Assembly: GCA_030015575.1 (NCBI GenBank)
Contig: JASDDO010000006.1
Coordinates: 323,626,361 to 323,690,360 of the forward strand
Length of the DNA: 64,000 bases
Direction of reading: 5' to 3'
Origin: Agapanthus africanus
Lineage: Eukaryota; Streptophyta; Magnoliopsida; Asparagales; Amaryllidaceae
A program made the position numbers and the translations under genes. Below, one piece after another: positions 23,783 to 36,284 of the stretch. The notes beneath the pieces are model-generated. The model did no database searches. It saw only the letters and a program-made list of their open reading frames with translations, and was not told the DNA's origin. How positions within the stretch are numbered: the first letter of the stretch is position 1; every line of letters starts with the position of its first letter.

Positions 23783-24551
23783 GATTAACTTCATCCAGTA
23801 TATCCAGGTCATCTCTGGAAACATCTAAGTCTAGTAGATGTGGTATATCCTCTTGAATTTGTTCCTTTTCCTCTAGATTTTCTAGAAAAGTAGCATCTCT
23901 AATTTCAATGACCTCTTTTTCTTCATGGAAGAACCTATATCCCTTGGATTTTTCAGAATAATCTATGAATCTGCACTTTAAGGTTTTGAGATCCAGTTTA
24001 TTTCTAATCTTATATGGAATGAGAATATGTGCTACACAATCCCATTTTCTTAAATGACTTAAATTGAGTTTGTGTCCATTCCAAATCTCATAAGGTGTTG
24101 ACTCGACTGATTTTGTGAGAATTCTATTCAAAACATAATATGCAGTTAATATGGTTTTCCCCTAGAAATCCTTGGAACGAGACAACATATATCTTACTGC
24201 ATTCATCAATGTTCTATTTTTTCTTTTCGCCACACCATTTGTTGTGGCGTATAAGGCATAGTGGTTTGTTTCTTAATATCATACTGAATGCAATAGTCAT
24301 CAAATTCCGTTGAGTTGAATTACCCACCTCTATTAGTTCTCAGCACATTAACGTACCTTTCAAGTTTCCTTTCTATTTCTGTCTTATATCTTTTAAAATA
24401 TTCAAATACTTCTGATTTTCTGTTTAAAAGATATACAAATATATACTTGGAATAATCATCTATAAAGGTTATAAAATATTCCTTGTTACCACATGTCTTT
24501 ACACTCAAGGGTCTACAAATGTCAGAGTAAACTAATCCTAAAAGTTCATTT
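23783..24551 (-). pseudogene. pol: E: relic copia pol (integrase region)
   Basis: The minus strand encodes a broken copia integrase: the start of the core (GLVYSDICRPLS, then YFITFIDDYSKYIF), the RTNRGG box with a stop straight after it, then after further stops the C-terminal part with NRILTKSVESTPYEIWNG and RFIDYSEKSKGYRFF. The wording differs from A-D, so it is a different copia lineage. It is cut at both ends: by the H LTR at 23782 and by the C LTR at 24552. No LTR of its own is visible. Confidence 0.75.
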
Positions 24552-25490
24552 TGTAAGTCGATGCCGCGCACCCCACGTGTTCGCGGGGAGGCGGAAATTG
24601 CAAAAAATGATTTTTACGGGCTTCACAACACCGACTAGAACCAATGATCGATCACAAACCCTAGCTAGCAAACTACTTGAGGTTTAACTACTCAGATACG
24701 AAGTTATACCTCATGATACATGTCCTTCGGGTCTTCATCAAAGTCCTTTACTCGTCGTCAGCTCCAAGGATCGAAAACGGATCGGGTAATCTCGACGGCC
24801 TCCTCGAGTTAAAGATGATCCACCTGAGAGTTTATAGTCCGAGCTCCTATATCGAATCTGAGATAACTGCGGTTTCTAGTTCCGCTAAACTAGAAGTTCT
24901 AGATGGTGTAGAGTGAGAAGATGGAGTGCTTTGTCTCTTGGAACCCTATAATTCTCAACACATGAGAGCTTTTAGGGTTTAGAGGAAGAAGAAGAAGACT
25001 TGAAGAAAATGAGAGCGGAGTGTGAACTAAAGAAAAGCTTGGCTGCCCAAAAATAAAGCATGAAGCAAATATGATATTTTGGAGATAAATATCTCACAAA
25101 AAAATATCTCACAAGCTTCACAAAATATCAATTTTGTCAAGAGTGGGTCATGAGCATGAGTCATCTAGTAGCCATGCTAGATTCAATGTCCAAAATCCAC
25201 CTCATTTCTCCACCCATTTGTTTTAATCCATAATAGAATTAAAACCCTAATAGGTGTCCCCTTCTAGAAGCTTTCCCGAACTAATTACGAGAATGCCCCT
25301 CATCCGTATATACATACCTGCATCCGCATTCCGAAGAATACGAATACAAAGAGACGAAACAAATCCATCAATATACTACTAGGATCCGGCTTAAACCAAA
25401 GCCCACTAGTATTATTCGCCCGGTCATCATACGTGCACAAGTACACGTAAGTGATCGAAGCCCTGCCGTAAAACCATACGATCTCTGTTA
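24552..25490 (-). repeat. C 3' LTR, segment 1
   Basis: Begins TGTAAGTCGATGCCGCGCAC, matching the reverse complement of the D LTR end (TGTAAGTCCATGTCACGCAC), followed by the shared CACCCCACG...GGGGAGGCGG block. Sequence differs considerably from D further in. D interrupts it at 25491-35204. Confidence 0.8.
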
Positions 25491-25495
25491 GTGTA

Positions 25496-27436
25496 TATGC
25501 CCTGGGGCCATTATTGTATCATACTAGGTTGTATATTACTTAATGGAAGCTTGGGATATTCACAGTTGTATATAACAGTCTTGCTAAAAATGGTAGTATG
25601 CTACTTGGTTTGTGTCTACTTTAATATGTGCATATGTTTCTTGTAAACGTATCACTTATACATATTAGTAGAGCCCATAGGATCTTTGCTTGATTACCAG
25701 CGTTGTGATGGCAGTCACACTAGTGGGGACTGGGTAGTCTATAAGCAACATCCTATACTTGTCCCTAGTCGTAGGATTATCGAGACAGGGCATCGACACT
25801 CCAGCGTAGACTAGTGTGTACGCTTCTCATCCCAGTTGGGGAGACGGTCTGTCCCACAGCCATCAGTACGTCGTACTGGAGATAGTATACAGGTGCTCGT
25901 TAGGTTACGGGTACACCGGACATGACTCGTAGGGGAACTGATTGGTTGGTATTATACCCATCGTCAGTTATCAGTTCCCAGGTGACATGAGTACAGCATA
26001 GTCCGCAGACTTGACACTGCTACTTCGCCTCGAGTGTGTCTCACTGTTCTTAGATTGCTACCCTACCACGGCTCAAAGGAGTCGTGCAAACAGGTAGCAG
26101 TTGGGTGCAGTCCCGAGCACTTGGAGGCAGTGGCAGTTAGATAGGATTCGTCTCTCCCGGTATTGGGAGTTGATATCACGCTGTGTCAGAGAGCCATTAC
26201 GCAAAGTCCCTGGCCAGGGCAAGCGAGATTTACTGGTAGGTTCCAGTAGTTTCTCAGGGTGTAATGGGCTACGCTCCGACACGACTTATACAGCTATTAG
26301 GGGAATGACGCTTGCCGCCCCCTAGGCTCGATATGCGATAGTCTTAGACAAACAGACCGGACTGTACGAAGATTATCACATCAGGCTCAGTAGGAGTTCG
26401 GATGGTTTTCCTCATCGGCCTTCTTATCGACATCTACCCGGGGACCGTTACGTACAGCTAGTGCCGCTTGCGGTCTGTGGTTAAACCCACTGCCAGCGTA
26501 GTGTCGAGTCTTTAGAGTCCCACATAGAGAGTTTCCCTGCTCCAGGCAAAACGATATAGAGGTCGTATGGTTTTACGACAAGGGTTCGGACGCATACGTG
26601 TGTTTACGCACGTACAACGTTCGGACAGTTTTTACTAGTCGGCTTTGGTTTAAGCCAGTTTCTAGTATCAGGTTATTGGATTTATACAGTCTAAAGTTTT
26701 TCCGTGTTTTCACGGATTGGAGGGGCGTTCTTGTAATTTTCCGGGAAGCTTCTAGAAGCATGGTGACTTGGGGGCTAAGGTGGCATTTGCATTAATTGGA
26801 TTAATGAGTCATGTAGTGATTCATGCAATGAGTTAATGTTTCATTTAATGATTTACATGACTCATATGATGAATCACTTAGGGTGTTAATGAAACATGAT
26901 GATAATGCTTTATTTATTATTTACTTAATAATATCATATGTTTCATATATACTCAAATGATTTCATTCATCCAAAGTAATTCACTTTCTCACCTTCTCTC
27001 CTCAAGCTCTCATTCTTGAAACCCTTACCCTAACCTCTCATGTGTTGAGATCAAGGGTTAGCTAGACTAATACATCCAAGAGCTCACTCTATATCCCTTA
27101 GGTAGCTTAGATTAGCACTTTGAGCAACCTAATTATCTCAAGTTAGAGATAAAGCTTGGCGTAGGAACTCTCGGGTGGATCGTCTATGATTCGAGGAGGC
27201 CGTTGAGGTGCCGATGTTCCAAGGAGCCTACGAGGAGTGGAGGGCCGCGTTGAAGACCCGAAGGACAAGTAACGTGAGGTATAACTTCGAATCCGAGTAG
27301 TTAAACCTTTCGTAGTTTGCTAGTAACGGTTTAGATACGATTCATACGCTCAAGTCCGTGTTACGAAACTTTGATAATCGTTTTTCATATATTCCGCCTC
27401 CCCGCAAGTTCGTGGGGTGCGTGACATGGACTTACA
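25496..27436 (+). repeat. D 5' LTR
   Basis: 1,941 bp from TGTTAGTGTATATGCCC to GACATGGACTTACA. A weak TATA-like CATATATAC lies near 26943. No gene. Confidence 0.92.
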
Positions 27437-27437
27437 G

Positions 27438-27450
27438 TGGTATCAGAGCC
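27438..27450 (+). other. D primer binding site
   Basis: TGGTATCAGAGCC, a perfect match to the plant initiator-Met primer site, one base after the LTR. Confidence 0.92.
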
Positions 27451-27644
27451 AACTAAACCATTACTAGCTTGTTAGCAACTGATAAGAACTTCGATCGTCA
27501 GAAAACGCGAAAACGAAACCCCGGAAATCCCAAGTTTCTGTTAATTTTAAAAGTGTCTGAAAAAATATTTGACATACCTTAAAATTCACAGCAGGGTTTT
27601 TTAAGAATACTGGGAAAATACGAGCCAGTAACTCGGTAAAACGG

Positions 27645-27688
27645 CCGCGGATCCGCGGCAATAGAGTGCTTGTGCCGCGGATCCGCCG
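27645..27688 (+). ncRNA. GC-rich hairpin, D leader
   Basis: CCGCGGATCCGCGGCA pairs with TGCCGCGGATCCGCCG (one mismatch) across a 12-nt loop, about 195 nt after the PBS. Each arm contains the self-complementary CCGCGGATCCGCGG or a near version, which could also allow dimerisation between two RNAs. Confidence 0.6.
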
Positions 27689-28801
27689 CCGAGTCAACGC
27701 AGAGTTGACTCGGATTTGCTCAGTAATTCCTATTTTGTGGTTTTCTGTTTTCCTGTATGTTCTGTTTCTACCCAGGTTGCATCTTTGCTGGTTTGCTTTT
27801 GGGGTAAACACGGAATATGGTTATCGATCGATGTTCTTAGATATTTGCTAATTAGGTTTTTATCTGTAATGTTTAATGTGTTCGTAAACCTCCCCTAACT
27901 GCTAGTATGTCGGTTGGCAGGGGGTTGCACATTTCTGTAATGTTTTCTGTTTGTGTATATGGACTTGATTGGAATGTTGTGATGATTAGCCGGGGTTTGA
28001 GATGGGTTTAATATTCATTCATTCGATGTAAATGTAATATGATGTAATATTCTTTTGTGGGGCACATCCAGGTTGCGGTTGTAGCCACCGTTGTATTATT
28101 TCTTTTTACTGTTTTTGCTCTTAGGATAGACCCAAGGCGGGGTACACAAACTACCGGGTACTTTGAAGTGTTTAGTGGCCTACTCACTTTGTTGAGGGAG
28201 ACCGATTCACTTCGGGTACTTGGCGGGTAGTTTGCCGTACCCGTAGGGGTCTAGGGTTGGGTAATGGCTATTCATCATAACTGTGTAATCCGTCTTTTAT
28301 TGCAGGCTCAAAGCAAATGCGGATTGCTAGTATATCCAATAAAGTTCATCAGTGATCTGGAATGCTTATTATTGCGTCTGACGAATGTACAATATCTATA
28401 TATGATAGCTATTAGACGTCACTTATGTTTTACACCCGCGCTAGCCCAGCTCCCGCTCTGTCGTTAGTTAAGTAACCTAACGGGTGATGACGGAACCCCG
28501 TAGCGAATGCGGATGGCATAAGAGGACGTGGTATTTTCGTTGTTTTCTGCAATGATAGGATAAATGATATGACGCATTATTATAATGCAGAGAAAATAAA
28601 CCAAAATTTAATCGTTGGAACAAATTTAAAGGAAACCACTCGGTTATTTTAAAAGATCAGATTTTTTAATTGCGGAGCTTTAACCACTCCTTTTAAAAAG
28701 TATCAGGTTCCTTCGATTATATCAAGTTCACTACGTTCACGGTTTTGCCAAAACCATTCGTAGCCCTCCGTCATTTCATTTGGGTATCAGTAGTATTCAA
28801 G

Positions 28802-29016
28802 CTATGTATTTTGGCCCTTAGTCAAGGCATAGTGTTTGGTAGCTGCTGGGGTATTCATTTGTTGTATAGATAGATGCGTTGGTTTGGGACAGTCGTAATA
28901 CTTTTCTTGGCCCTTAGTCAAGAGTATATACGGATGGGTTCAAATTAACCTGGATAATGACAGGTAGAACTTGACATGTGACTTATGACATTTTGGCCCT
29001 TAGTCAAGGTCATAAG
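28802..29016 (+). ncRNA. Three common-loop stem-loops in D leader
   Basis: TTGGCCCTTAGTCAAG occurs three times on different stems: CTATG/CATAG at 28802-28832, ATACT/AGTAT at 28898-28927, and CTTATGAC/GTCATAAG at 28982-29016. Stems differ from those of A and B while the loop core GGCC..GTCAAG is kept. Confidence 0.6.
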
Positions 29017-29233
29017 AGCATGGGGCAAAAATTTATATCGGGAATTTCTAAAGAAACTGAAATTTACAAGAGAGATGCATACCATTTTGGAGTTTGATGA
29101 ATGTTGGTAGGATTCCTTCAACATTATCATACGATGATATTTTAGATCCCGATCCTACTGTGAGTATATACTACTTATCAGGAGATTCGTCACTTAACGA
29201 TCAATGCTATAAACCAAGTAGGTGCCTAGAAAG

Positions 29234-29325
29234 GTGTCAGCGGGGCTACGCTCCTAGAGAAAAAAGGTTATTTAATTAAGGAACTTCGCGAAAGCGTTAG
29301 AAAACCTCCCTCGAAGTATCGACAC
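29234..29325 (+). ncRNA. Predicted multi-helix leader RNA with GAAA loop (D)
   Basis: Outer helix GTGTC/GACAC, AGGTT/AACCT helix, and a short CGC-GAAA-GCG hairpin at 29287-29296. The distal hairpin is weaker than in A and B, as expected of a decayed copy. Confidence 0.45.
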
Positions 29326-29472
29326 TGACCTGGTTGAACGGTTAAGCAAGAATTGTACGGTGAGAATAGTCCTGGCTAATTCTTCTTTTATGGTTTGAGG
29401 AGGGATTCGAGAAACAGTAGGAGCCATCCTGTTTAAATAAATTAAAAACCAATCTAAACTTGCAAGAGCATC

Positions 29473-32400
29473 ATGCTAATAGTATTTTCTTCTCTCTTAA
29501 ATTGCAACGACCTTGTGACCACACATAGGTTACATCTAGATAACAAATTGACTGAATCTGACTTATATGACTGGCAAAGGTCTGTCCAGATGTCCATTGC
29601 CTATGACAAGCTGGACCACCCTATTACTACTCAAGATCCCGCTGTCCCAGGTCCAGTTTCCACTGTCGCGGATATGAATATCCGTCAGACAAGGGAAAAA
29701 GATAAAGCGAAAGCCAAGTGCCTCATGTTAGCTTCAGTTGATGGTGTATACTAGAAGCAGCACGAGAAGATAGACTCAGTTTCCATCTTTCTCCATAACA
29801 AAGATTTATATGGAGAGCAATCTCATATCGCAAGATATGAGACCTCGAACGAATTAATTCAAGCGAGGTTGGCTGACGGGTCATCTGTAGGGGACAACGT
29901 CCTTACAATGACTAGCTGTATTGATGAGCTCCAGGATCTGGAGACCGCGTTGGGAAACGAGTCAGATACTGACTTGATTCTACAATCTCTGCCTCCTATC
30001 CTGAAGGAAACCAGGGAAGTAGAAGGAAAGAGAAGGGCAAAAGTTTCGGGACTGGATATAGTAAAAGAGGGACGTTCCTATTGTTACAAGAATGAACATT
30101 AGCAGAATGATTGCAGGGCTAGCAAAGCCAGTAGCCAGGATTCGAAGCATGTTGTGGCTTCAGCCTCAAGTGTATTTGTTATTGAGAACTGTTTGTTAAT
30201 TAACTCTACTTCCTGGGTACTAGATACCGAAGCAGGATCTCATATCTGTAATTCATTACATGCTTTGAGAAACCGTAGAGTTATAAAGGTAGGTGATTGG
30301 TCTCTCAGAGTTGCAAACGGAATGAGCGTGGACGCTGAATCCGTGGGAGAATATCGCCTTGGTTTGACAAGTAGGCATATATTGATTCTACGTAACTGTT
30401 TGTATGTACCTAGTATGACTTGTAATATCATATCAGTGTCTTCACTTTCAAGAGAGGGATATGATTTTACATTCGTAAGCGATGTAGTTAACATCCACCT
30501 AAATCAAGTTTTGATTGGGTCCGGTACATTAGATAACGGTATATACGTATTAAGTCAAGCTCAGGTTTTCAATGTCCAGAACACACTTAAAAGAAAGTCT
30601 CCAGAAATAAATCAGGCTTTCTTATGGCATTGTAGACTAGGTCACATCAATGAGAGAAGGTTGACTAAGTTACATAGAGAAGGATATTTGAATCCGTTCG
30701 AATATCAATCTTATGCTACTTGTGAATCTTGTCTCAAAGGAAAGATGACAAAGACTCTGTTCACTGGACACGGAGTAAGAGCAAGCGAGCTCTTGGGACT
30801 CGTACACAGTGACGTGTGCGGTCCAATGTCTACACATGCGTGAGGTGGTTATTCCTACTTCATTACTTTTACGGATGATTTCTCTAGATATGGATATGTC
30901 TTCTTAATGAAGCATAAATCCGAGGCTTTTGAGAAATTCCAAGAATACAAGAATGAAGTGGAAAAACAAACAGGCAAGAGTATAAAGACACTGAGATCCG
31001 ATCGAGGTGGAGAATACTTAAGTGCCGAGTTCCTGGGTTACTTAAAAGAGAATGTAATTCTCTCTCAGCTTACTCCTCCATACACGCCACAACATAACGG
31101 TGTATCAGAAAGGAGGAATCGAATCCTATTGGATATGGTTCGTTCTATGATGAGTAACGCTGAGTTACCGCGATCATTCTGGGGATATGCACTAGAATCA
31201 GCTGCATATCTTTTGAACCAAGTTCCCACCAAGACTGTGCCTACCACACCATATCAGATGTGGAGTGGGACCAAACCCAGTCTAAAACATTTTAAGACAT
31301 GGGGATGTCCAGCTTTTGTAAAAAAGCAGCATGTGGACAAGCTCGAGGCACGATCAGTACAGTGTAAGTTTGTGGGATATCCGAAGAATTGCAAAGGATA
31401 TTATTTCTATTACGCAGAGGAACAAAAGGTTTTTGTTTCTCGTCATGCCCACTTTCTGGAACATCAGTTTTTAGAAAAAGGAACAAGTGGGAGCGTAGTA
31501 GAACTGGAAGAAATTCCAGAACCACAAGCTATTACTAAAAGCTTGGAAGAACCAGAGGTTTCAGAAGAAAGGGACATCCCGACGCCACTCCGCAAGAGTA
31601 GTAGGCAGTCTCATCCGCCCGAGAGATACTACTGTTTTCTCATAGACGGGGATAGAGAGGATTGCACTATTGACTATGAGGAGCCTACTAGCTTCCAGCA
31701 AGCCATTCAGAGCGGCGACTCAGTAAAATGGCTGGATGCAATGCGGACCGAAATGGAGTCCATGTACACTAACAAAGTATGGACTTTGGACATTGCTCCA
31801 GATGGGGTAAAACCCGTAGGATGCAAATGGATCTTCAAAAAGAAGATTGGTGTAAATAGACAGGTTGAAACCTATAAGACTAGACTTGTTGCAAAGGGTT
31901 TCCGTCAAAGACCTGGTTTGGACTATGACGAAACCTTTTCTCCAGTAGCTATGCTTAAATCTATTCGGGTCCTTCTTGCTATTGCTGCCTTCCACAATTA
32001 TGAAATCTGGCAGATGGACGTAAAAACGGTTTTTCTAAATGGTAATTTGGAAGAGAGCGTCTATATGGATCAGCCAAAAGGATTCATTCAGAGTGGGAGC
32101 AGCGGTAAAGTATGCAAGCTGCTTAAGTCCATTTATGGACTAAAGCAAGCATCGCGGAGTTGGAACATCTGTTTTGATGATGCTGTCAAAGAATTTGACT
32201 TTATCAAAAATCCAGATGAACCATGCATATACAGTAAGATTGTAGGGAGAGCTGTAGTATTCCTCGTCTTGTACGTGGATGACATTCTCCTAATAGGAAA
32301 TGATATTCCTATGTTACAGTCAGTCAAAAGATTCTTATCACACAAATTCTCCATGAAAGACCTGGGTGATGCCACCTACATTCTGGAAATCCGGATCTAT

Positions 32401-33258
32401 CGTGATAGATCAAAGAGGGTGTTGGGACTTTCGCAGTCCAGGTACATAGACACTATAGTGAAAAGATTCGGTATGGATGATTCTAAGCGCAGTAACCTAC
32501 CGGCTTGTCACGGAATCACCCTCTCTAAAGAGATGTCTCCCAAGACTGATTTGGAAAGGGATCGCATGTCGATTATACCCTACGCTTCTGCGGTAGGCTC
32601 TATAATGTATGCGATGTTATGTACCAGACCAGATGTAGCATACGCATTGAGCGTTGTAAGCCGGTATCAGGCAAACCCAGGGGAGAAGCACTTGATAGCA
32701 ATAAAGAACATTCTCAAGTACCTAAGGAGGACTAAGGAGATGTTCTTGGTGTATGGCGGAAAAGCCCTCCAGATGGAGGCCTTTGCCGACTCCGGCTTCC
32801 AGAGTGACAAAGATGACTCCAAATCCATGTCGGGTTATGTCTTTACCCTCAATGGAGGGGCGGTCTGTTGGAAGAGTTCCAAGCAGGAGACCGTTGCTGA
32901 CTCAACAATGGAAGCGGAGTACATAGTTGCTTGCGATGCCGCAAAAGAAGCAGTCTGGATGAAGAAGTTCCTCACAGAACTTCAGGTGGTTCCTACCAGT
33001 GTTGATCCAATACCTCTATATTGTGACAACAACGGCGCTATAGCTTTAGCGAAGGAACCCAGATCCCATCAGAAGTCCAGACAAATCTTAAGGCGGTATC
33101 ACCTGATCAGGGAGATCGTAGATCGCCGGGAGATCGAGGTAAAGAGAGTAGAGACGGAGAATAACATTGCTGATCCATTCACAAAGGCCCTTCCTCAGAC
33201 GCAATTCGAGAGGCTATTCGAGATGATAGGTCTACGATATGCCAGCTCATGGCCCTAG
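29473..33258 (+). pseudogene. gag-pol: D gag-pol, interrupted by three in-frame stops
   Basis: A single frame reads from gag to the end of pol with stops at 29752 (TAG), 30100 (TAG) and 30841 (TGA) and no frameshift visible. The gag part has the copia UBN2-type pattern (LYDWQRSVQMSI, then DLILQSLP) and only a residual Cys cluster for the zinc knuckle; it is shorter than the C gag. The protease site reads DTEA rather than DTGS. Then follow the pre-integrase zinc finger (HCRLGH, CESCLKGK), integrase core, RT with YVDD, and RNase H with TMEAEY and YCDNNGA, ending YASSWP. The 783-codon segment from 30907 is open. It is probably inactive. Confidence 0.9.
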
Positions 33259-33260
33259 TG

Positions 33261-33272
33261 CAAGTGGGAGAT
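33261..33272 (+). other. D polypurine tract
   Basis: AAGTGGGAGAT lies between the pol stop and the 3' LTR, identical to the tracts of A, B and C. Confidence 0.85.
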
Positions 33273-35204
33273 TATTAGTGTATATGCCCTAGGGGCCATT
33301 ATTGTATCATACTAGGTTGTATATTACTTAATGGAAGCTTGGGATATTCACAGTTGTATATAACAGTCTTACTAAAAATGGCAGTATGCTACTTGGTTTG
33401 TGTCTACTTTAATATGTGCATATGTTTCTTGTAAACGTATTACTTATACATATTAGTAGAGCCCATAGGATCTTTGCTTGATTACCAGCGTTGTGATGGC
33501 AGTCACACTAGTGGGGACTGGGTAGTCTATAAGCAACATCCTATACTTGTCCCTAGTCGTAGGATTATCGAGACAGGTCATCGATACTCCAGCGTAGACT
33601 AGTGTGTACGCTTCTCATCCCAGTTGGGGAGATGGTCTGTCCCACAGCCATCAGTATATAGGTGCTCGTTAGGTTACGGATGCACCGGACAGGACTCGCA
33701 GGGGAACTGATTGGTTGGTATTATACCCATCGTCGATTATCAGTTCCCAGATGACATGAGTACAGCATAGTCCGCAGAATTGACACTGCTATTTCGCCTC
33801 GAGTGTGTCCCACTGTTCTTAGATTGCTACCCTACCACGGCTCAAAGGAGTCGTGCAAACAGGTAGCAGTTGGGTGCAGTCCCGAGCACTTGGAGGCAGT
33901 GGCAGTTAGATAGGATTCGTCTCTCCCGGTATTGGGAGTTGATATCGCGCTGTGTCAGAGAGCCATTACGCAAAGTCCCTGGCCAGGGCAAGCGAGATTT
34001 ACTGGTAGGTTCCAGTAGTTTCTCAGGGTGTAATGGGCTACGCTCCGACACGAGTTATACAGCTATTAGGGGACTGACGCTTGCCGCCCCCCTAGGCTCG
34101 ATATGCGATAGTCTTAGACAAACAGACCGGACTGTACGAAGATTGTCACATCAGGCTCAGTAGGAGTTCGGATTGTTTTCCTCATCGGCCTTCTTATCGA
34201 CATCTACCTGGGGACCGTTACAGCTAGTGCCGCTTGCGGTCTGTGGTTAAACCCACTGCCAGCGTAGTGTCGAGTCTTTAGAGTCCCACATAGAGAGTTT
34301 CCCTGCTCCAGGCAAAACGATATAGAGGTCGTATGGTTTTACGACAAGGGTTCGGACGCATACGTGTGTTTACGCACGTACGACGTTCGGACAGTTTTTA
34401 CTAGTCGGCTTTGGTTTAAGCCAGTTTCTAGTATCAGGTTATTGGATTTATACAGTCTAAAGTTTTTCCGTGTTTTCACGGATTGGAGGGGCGTTCTCGT
34501 AATTTTCCGGGAAGCTTCTAGAAGCATGATGACTTGGGGGCTAAGGTGGCATTTGCATTAATTGGATTAGTGAGTCATGTAGTGATTCATGCAATGAGTT
34601 AATGTTTCATTTAATGATTTACATGACTCATATGATGAATCACTTAGGGTGTTAATGAAACATGATGATAATACTTTATTTATTATTTACTTAATAATAT
34701 CATATGTTTCATATATACTCAAATGATTTCATTCATCCAAAGTAATTCACTTTCTCACATTCTCTCTCCTCAAGCTCTCATTCTTGAAACCCTAACCCTA
34801 ACCTCTCATGTGTTGAGATCAAGGGTTAGCTAGACTAATACATCCATAAGCTCACTCTATATCCCCTAGGTAGCTTAGATTAGCACTTTGAGCAACCTAG
34901 TTATCTCAAGTTAGAGATAAAGCTTGGCGTAGGAACTCTCGGGTGGATCGTCTTTGATTCGAGGAGGCCGTTGAGGTGCCGATGTTCCAATGAGCCTACG
35001 AGGAGTGGAGGACCGCGATGAAGACCCGAAGGACAAGTAACGTGAGGTATAACTTTGAATCCGAGTAGTTAAACCTTTCGTAGTTTGCTAGTAACGGTTT
35101 AGATACGATTCATGCGCTCAAGTCCGTGTTACGAAACTTTGATAATCGTTTTTCATATATTCCGCCTCCCCGCAAGTTCGTGGGGTGCGTGACATGGACT
35201 TACA
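33273..35204 (+). repeat. D 3' LTR
   Basis: 1,932 bp, matching 25496-27436. Its first two bases are TA instead of TG, a later mutation, and about 20 bp are missing near 33654 relative to the 5' copy. Confidence 0.9.
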
Positions 35205-36273
35205 ACCTCTACCCCTTTTGCCCGGTGTAGGGAAACTCTCTATGTGGGACTCTAAAGGCTCGACACTACGCTGGCAGCGGGTTTAACCGCAAGCGGTACT
35301 AGCACGTAACGGCTACCAGGTATGTGTCGATAAGAAGGCCGATGAGACAACTCATCCGAACTCCTACTGAGCCTGTATGTGACAATCTTTGTACAGTCCG
35401 GTCTGTTTGTCTAAGAGTATCGCATATCGAGCCTAGGGGGTTGTAATCGTCAGGCCCCAAATAGCGCAATAAGTCGTGTCGGAGTATAGCCCAAAACACC
35501 ATGAGAAACTACTGGAGTACCTACCAGTAAATCTCGTTTGCCTTGGCCAAAGACTTTGTGTAATGGCCTTCCGAACACAGCGCAATATCAACCCCCAATA
35601 CCGGGAGAGACGAATTCTATCTAACCGCCCCTGCCTCCAAGTGCTTCGGGACTGCACCCAACTACTACCTGTTTGCACGACTCCTTTGAGCCGTGATAGG
35701 GTAGTAATCAAAGTACAGTGAGAACACACTCGAGGCGAAGTAGCAACGTCAAGTCAACGGACTAAGCTGTACTCATGTCACCTGGGAACTGCTACCCGAT
35801 GACAAGTATAATACCCACCAATAGTTCCCGATGAGTCCTGTCCAATGTACTCATAACCTAATGAGCACCTGCATACTATCTCCAGTACGACGTACAAATG
35901 GTTGTGGGACAGACCATCTCCCCTGCTGGGATGAGAAGCGTATACACTAATCTACTCTGGAGTATCGATGCCTCGTCTCGATAATCCTACGACTAGGGAC
36001 CTGTATAGGATGTGCTTATAGACTACCCAGCCCCCACTAGTGTGACTGCCATCACAACGCTGGTTATCAAGCAAAGATACTAAGGGCTCCACCAATATGT
36101 ATAAGCGATATGCTAAGAAAACACATGCACATATTGAGGTAGAAACAAACCATGTAGCATACTATCATTTCGAGCAAGACTGTTACTATATCCGTGTATA
36201 TCCCAAGCTCCCATTAAGTAATATACAATCCAATATGATACAATAATGGCCTCTAGAGCATATATCATTAACA
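35205..36273 (-). repeat. C 3' LTR, segment 2
   Basis: Continues the C LTR after D from the target ACCTCTACCCC to ATATCATTAACA, the complement of TGTTAATGATATATGC. It aligns with the reverse complement of D's LTR and more distantly with X and Y. Confidence 0.82.
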
Positions 36274-36284
36274 ATCTCCCACTT
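36274..36284 (-). other. C polypurine tract
   Basis: Minus strand AAGTGGGAGAT directly before the LTR. It shows the left LTR is the 3' LTR of a minus-strand element. Confidence 0.85.

Larger units (their letters stand above)
27451..29472 (+). other. D leader, 2.0 kb non-coding
   Basis: Contains the GC-rich hairpin at 27645-27688, three common-loop stem-loops at 28802-29016 and the GAAA-capped element at 29234-29325, in the same order as in A and B. It lacks the 103-bp tandem repeat. Short open frames are not conserved between elements. Confidence 0.7.
25496..35204 (+). mobile_element. D: Ty1/copia element with gag-pol broken by stops, 9.7 kb
   Basis: Plus-strand element with LTRs 25496-27436 and 33273-35204, PBS at 27438, a 2.0-kb leader, gag-pol at 29473-33258 and a PPT at 33261. 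The flanks are ATCTC (25491-25495) and ACCTC (35205-35209); related LTRs read GACCTCTAC at this site, so the TSD was ACCTC and the left copy has mutated. LTRs differ by about 2% by eye and one indel near 33654. D is related to C. Confidence 0.93.

Noticed and set aside
23757..24571. E coding sequence as part of element C or D
   Set aside because: Integrase wording differs clearly from C and D, and the C LTR terminus falls inside the E integrase frame, so E is the older target.
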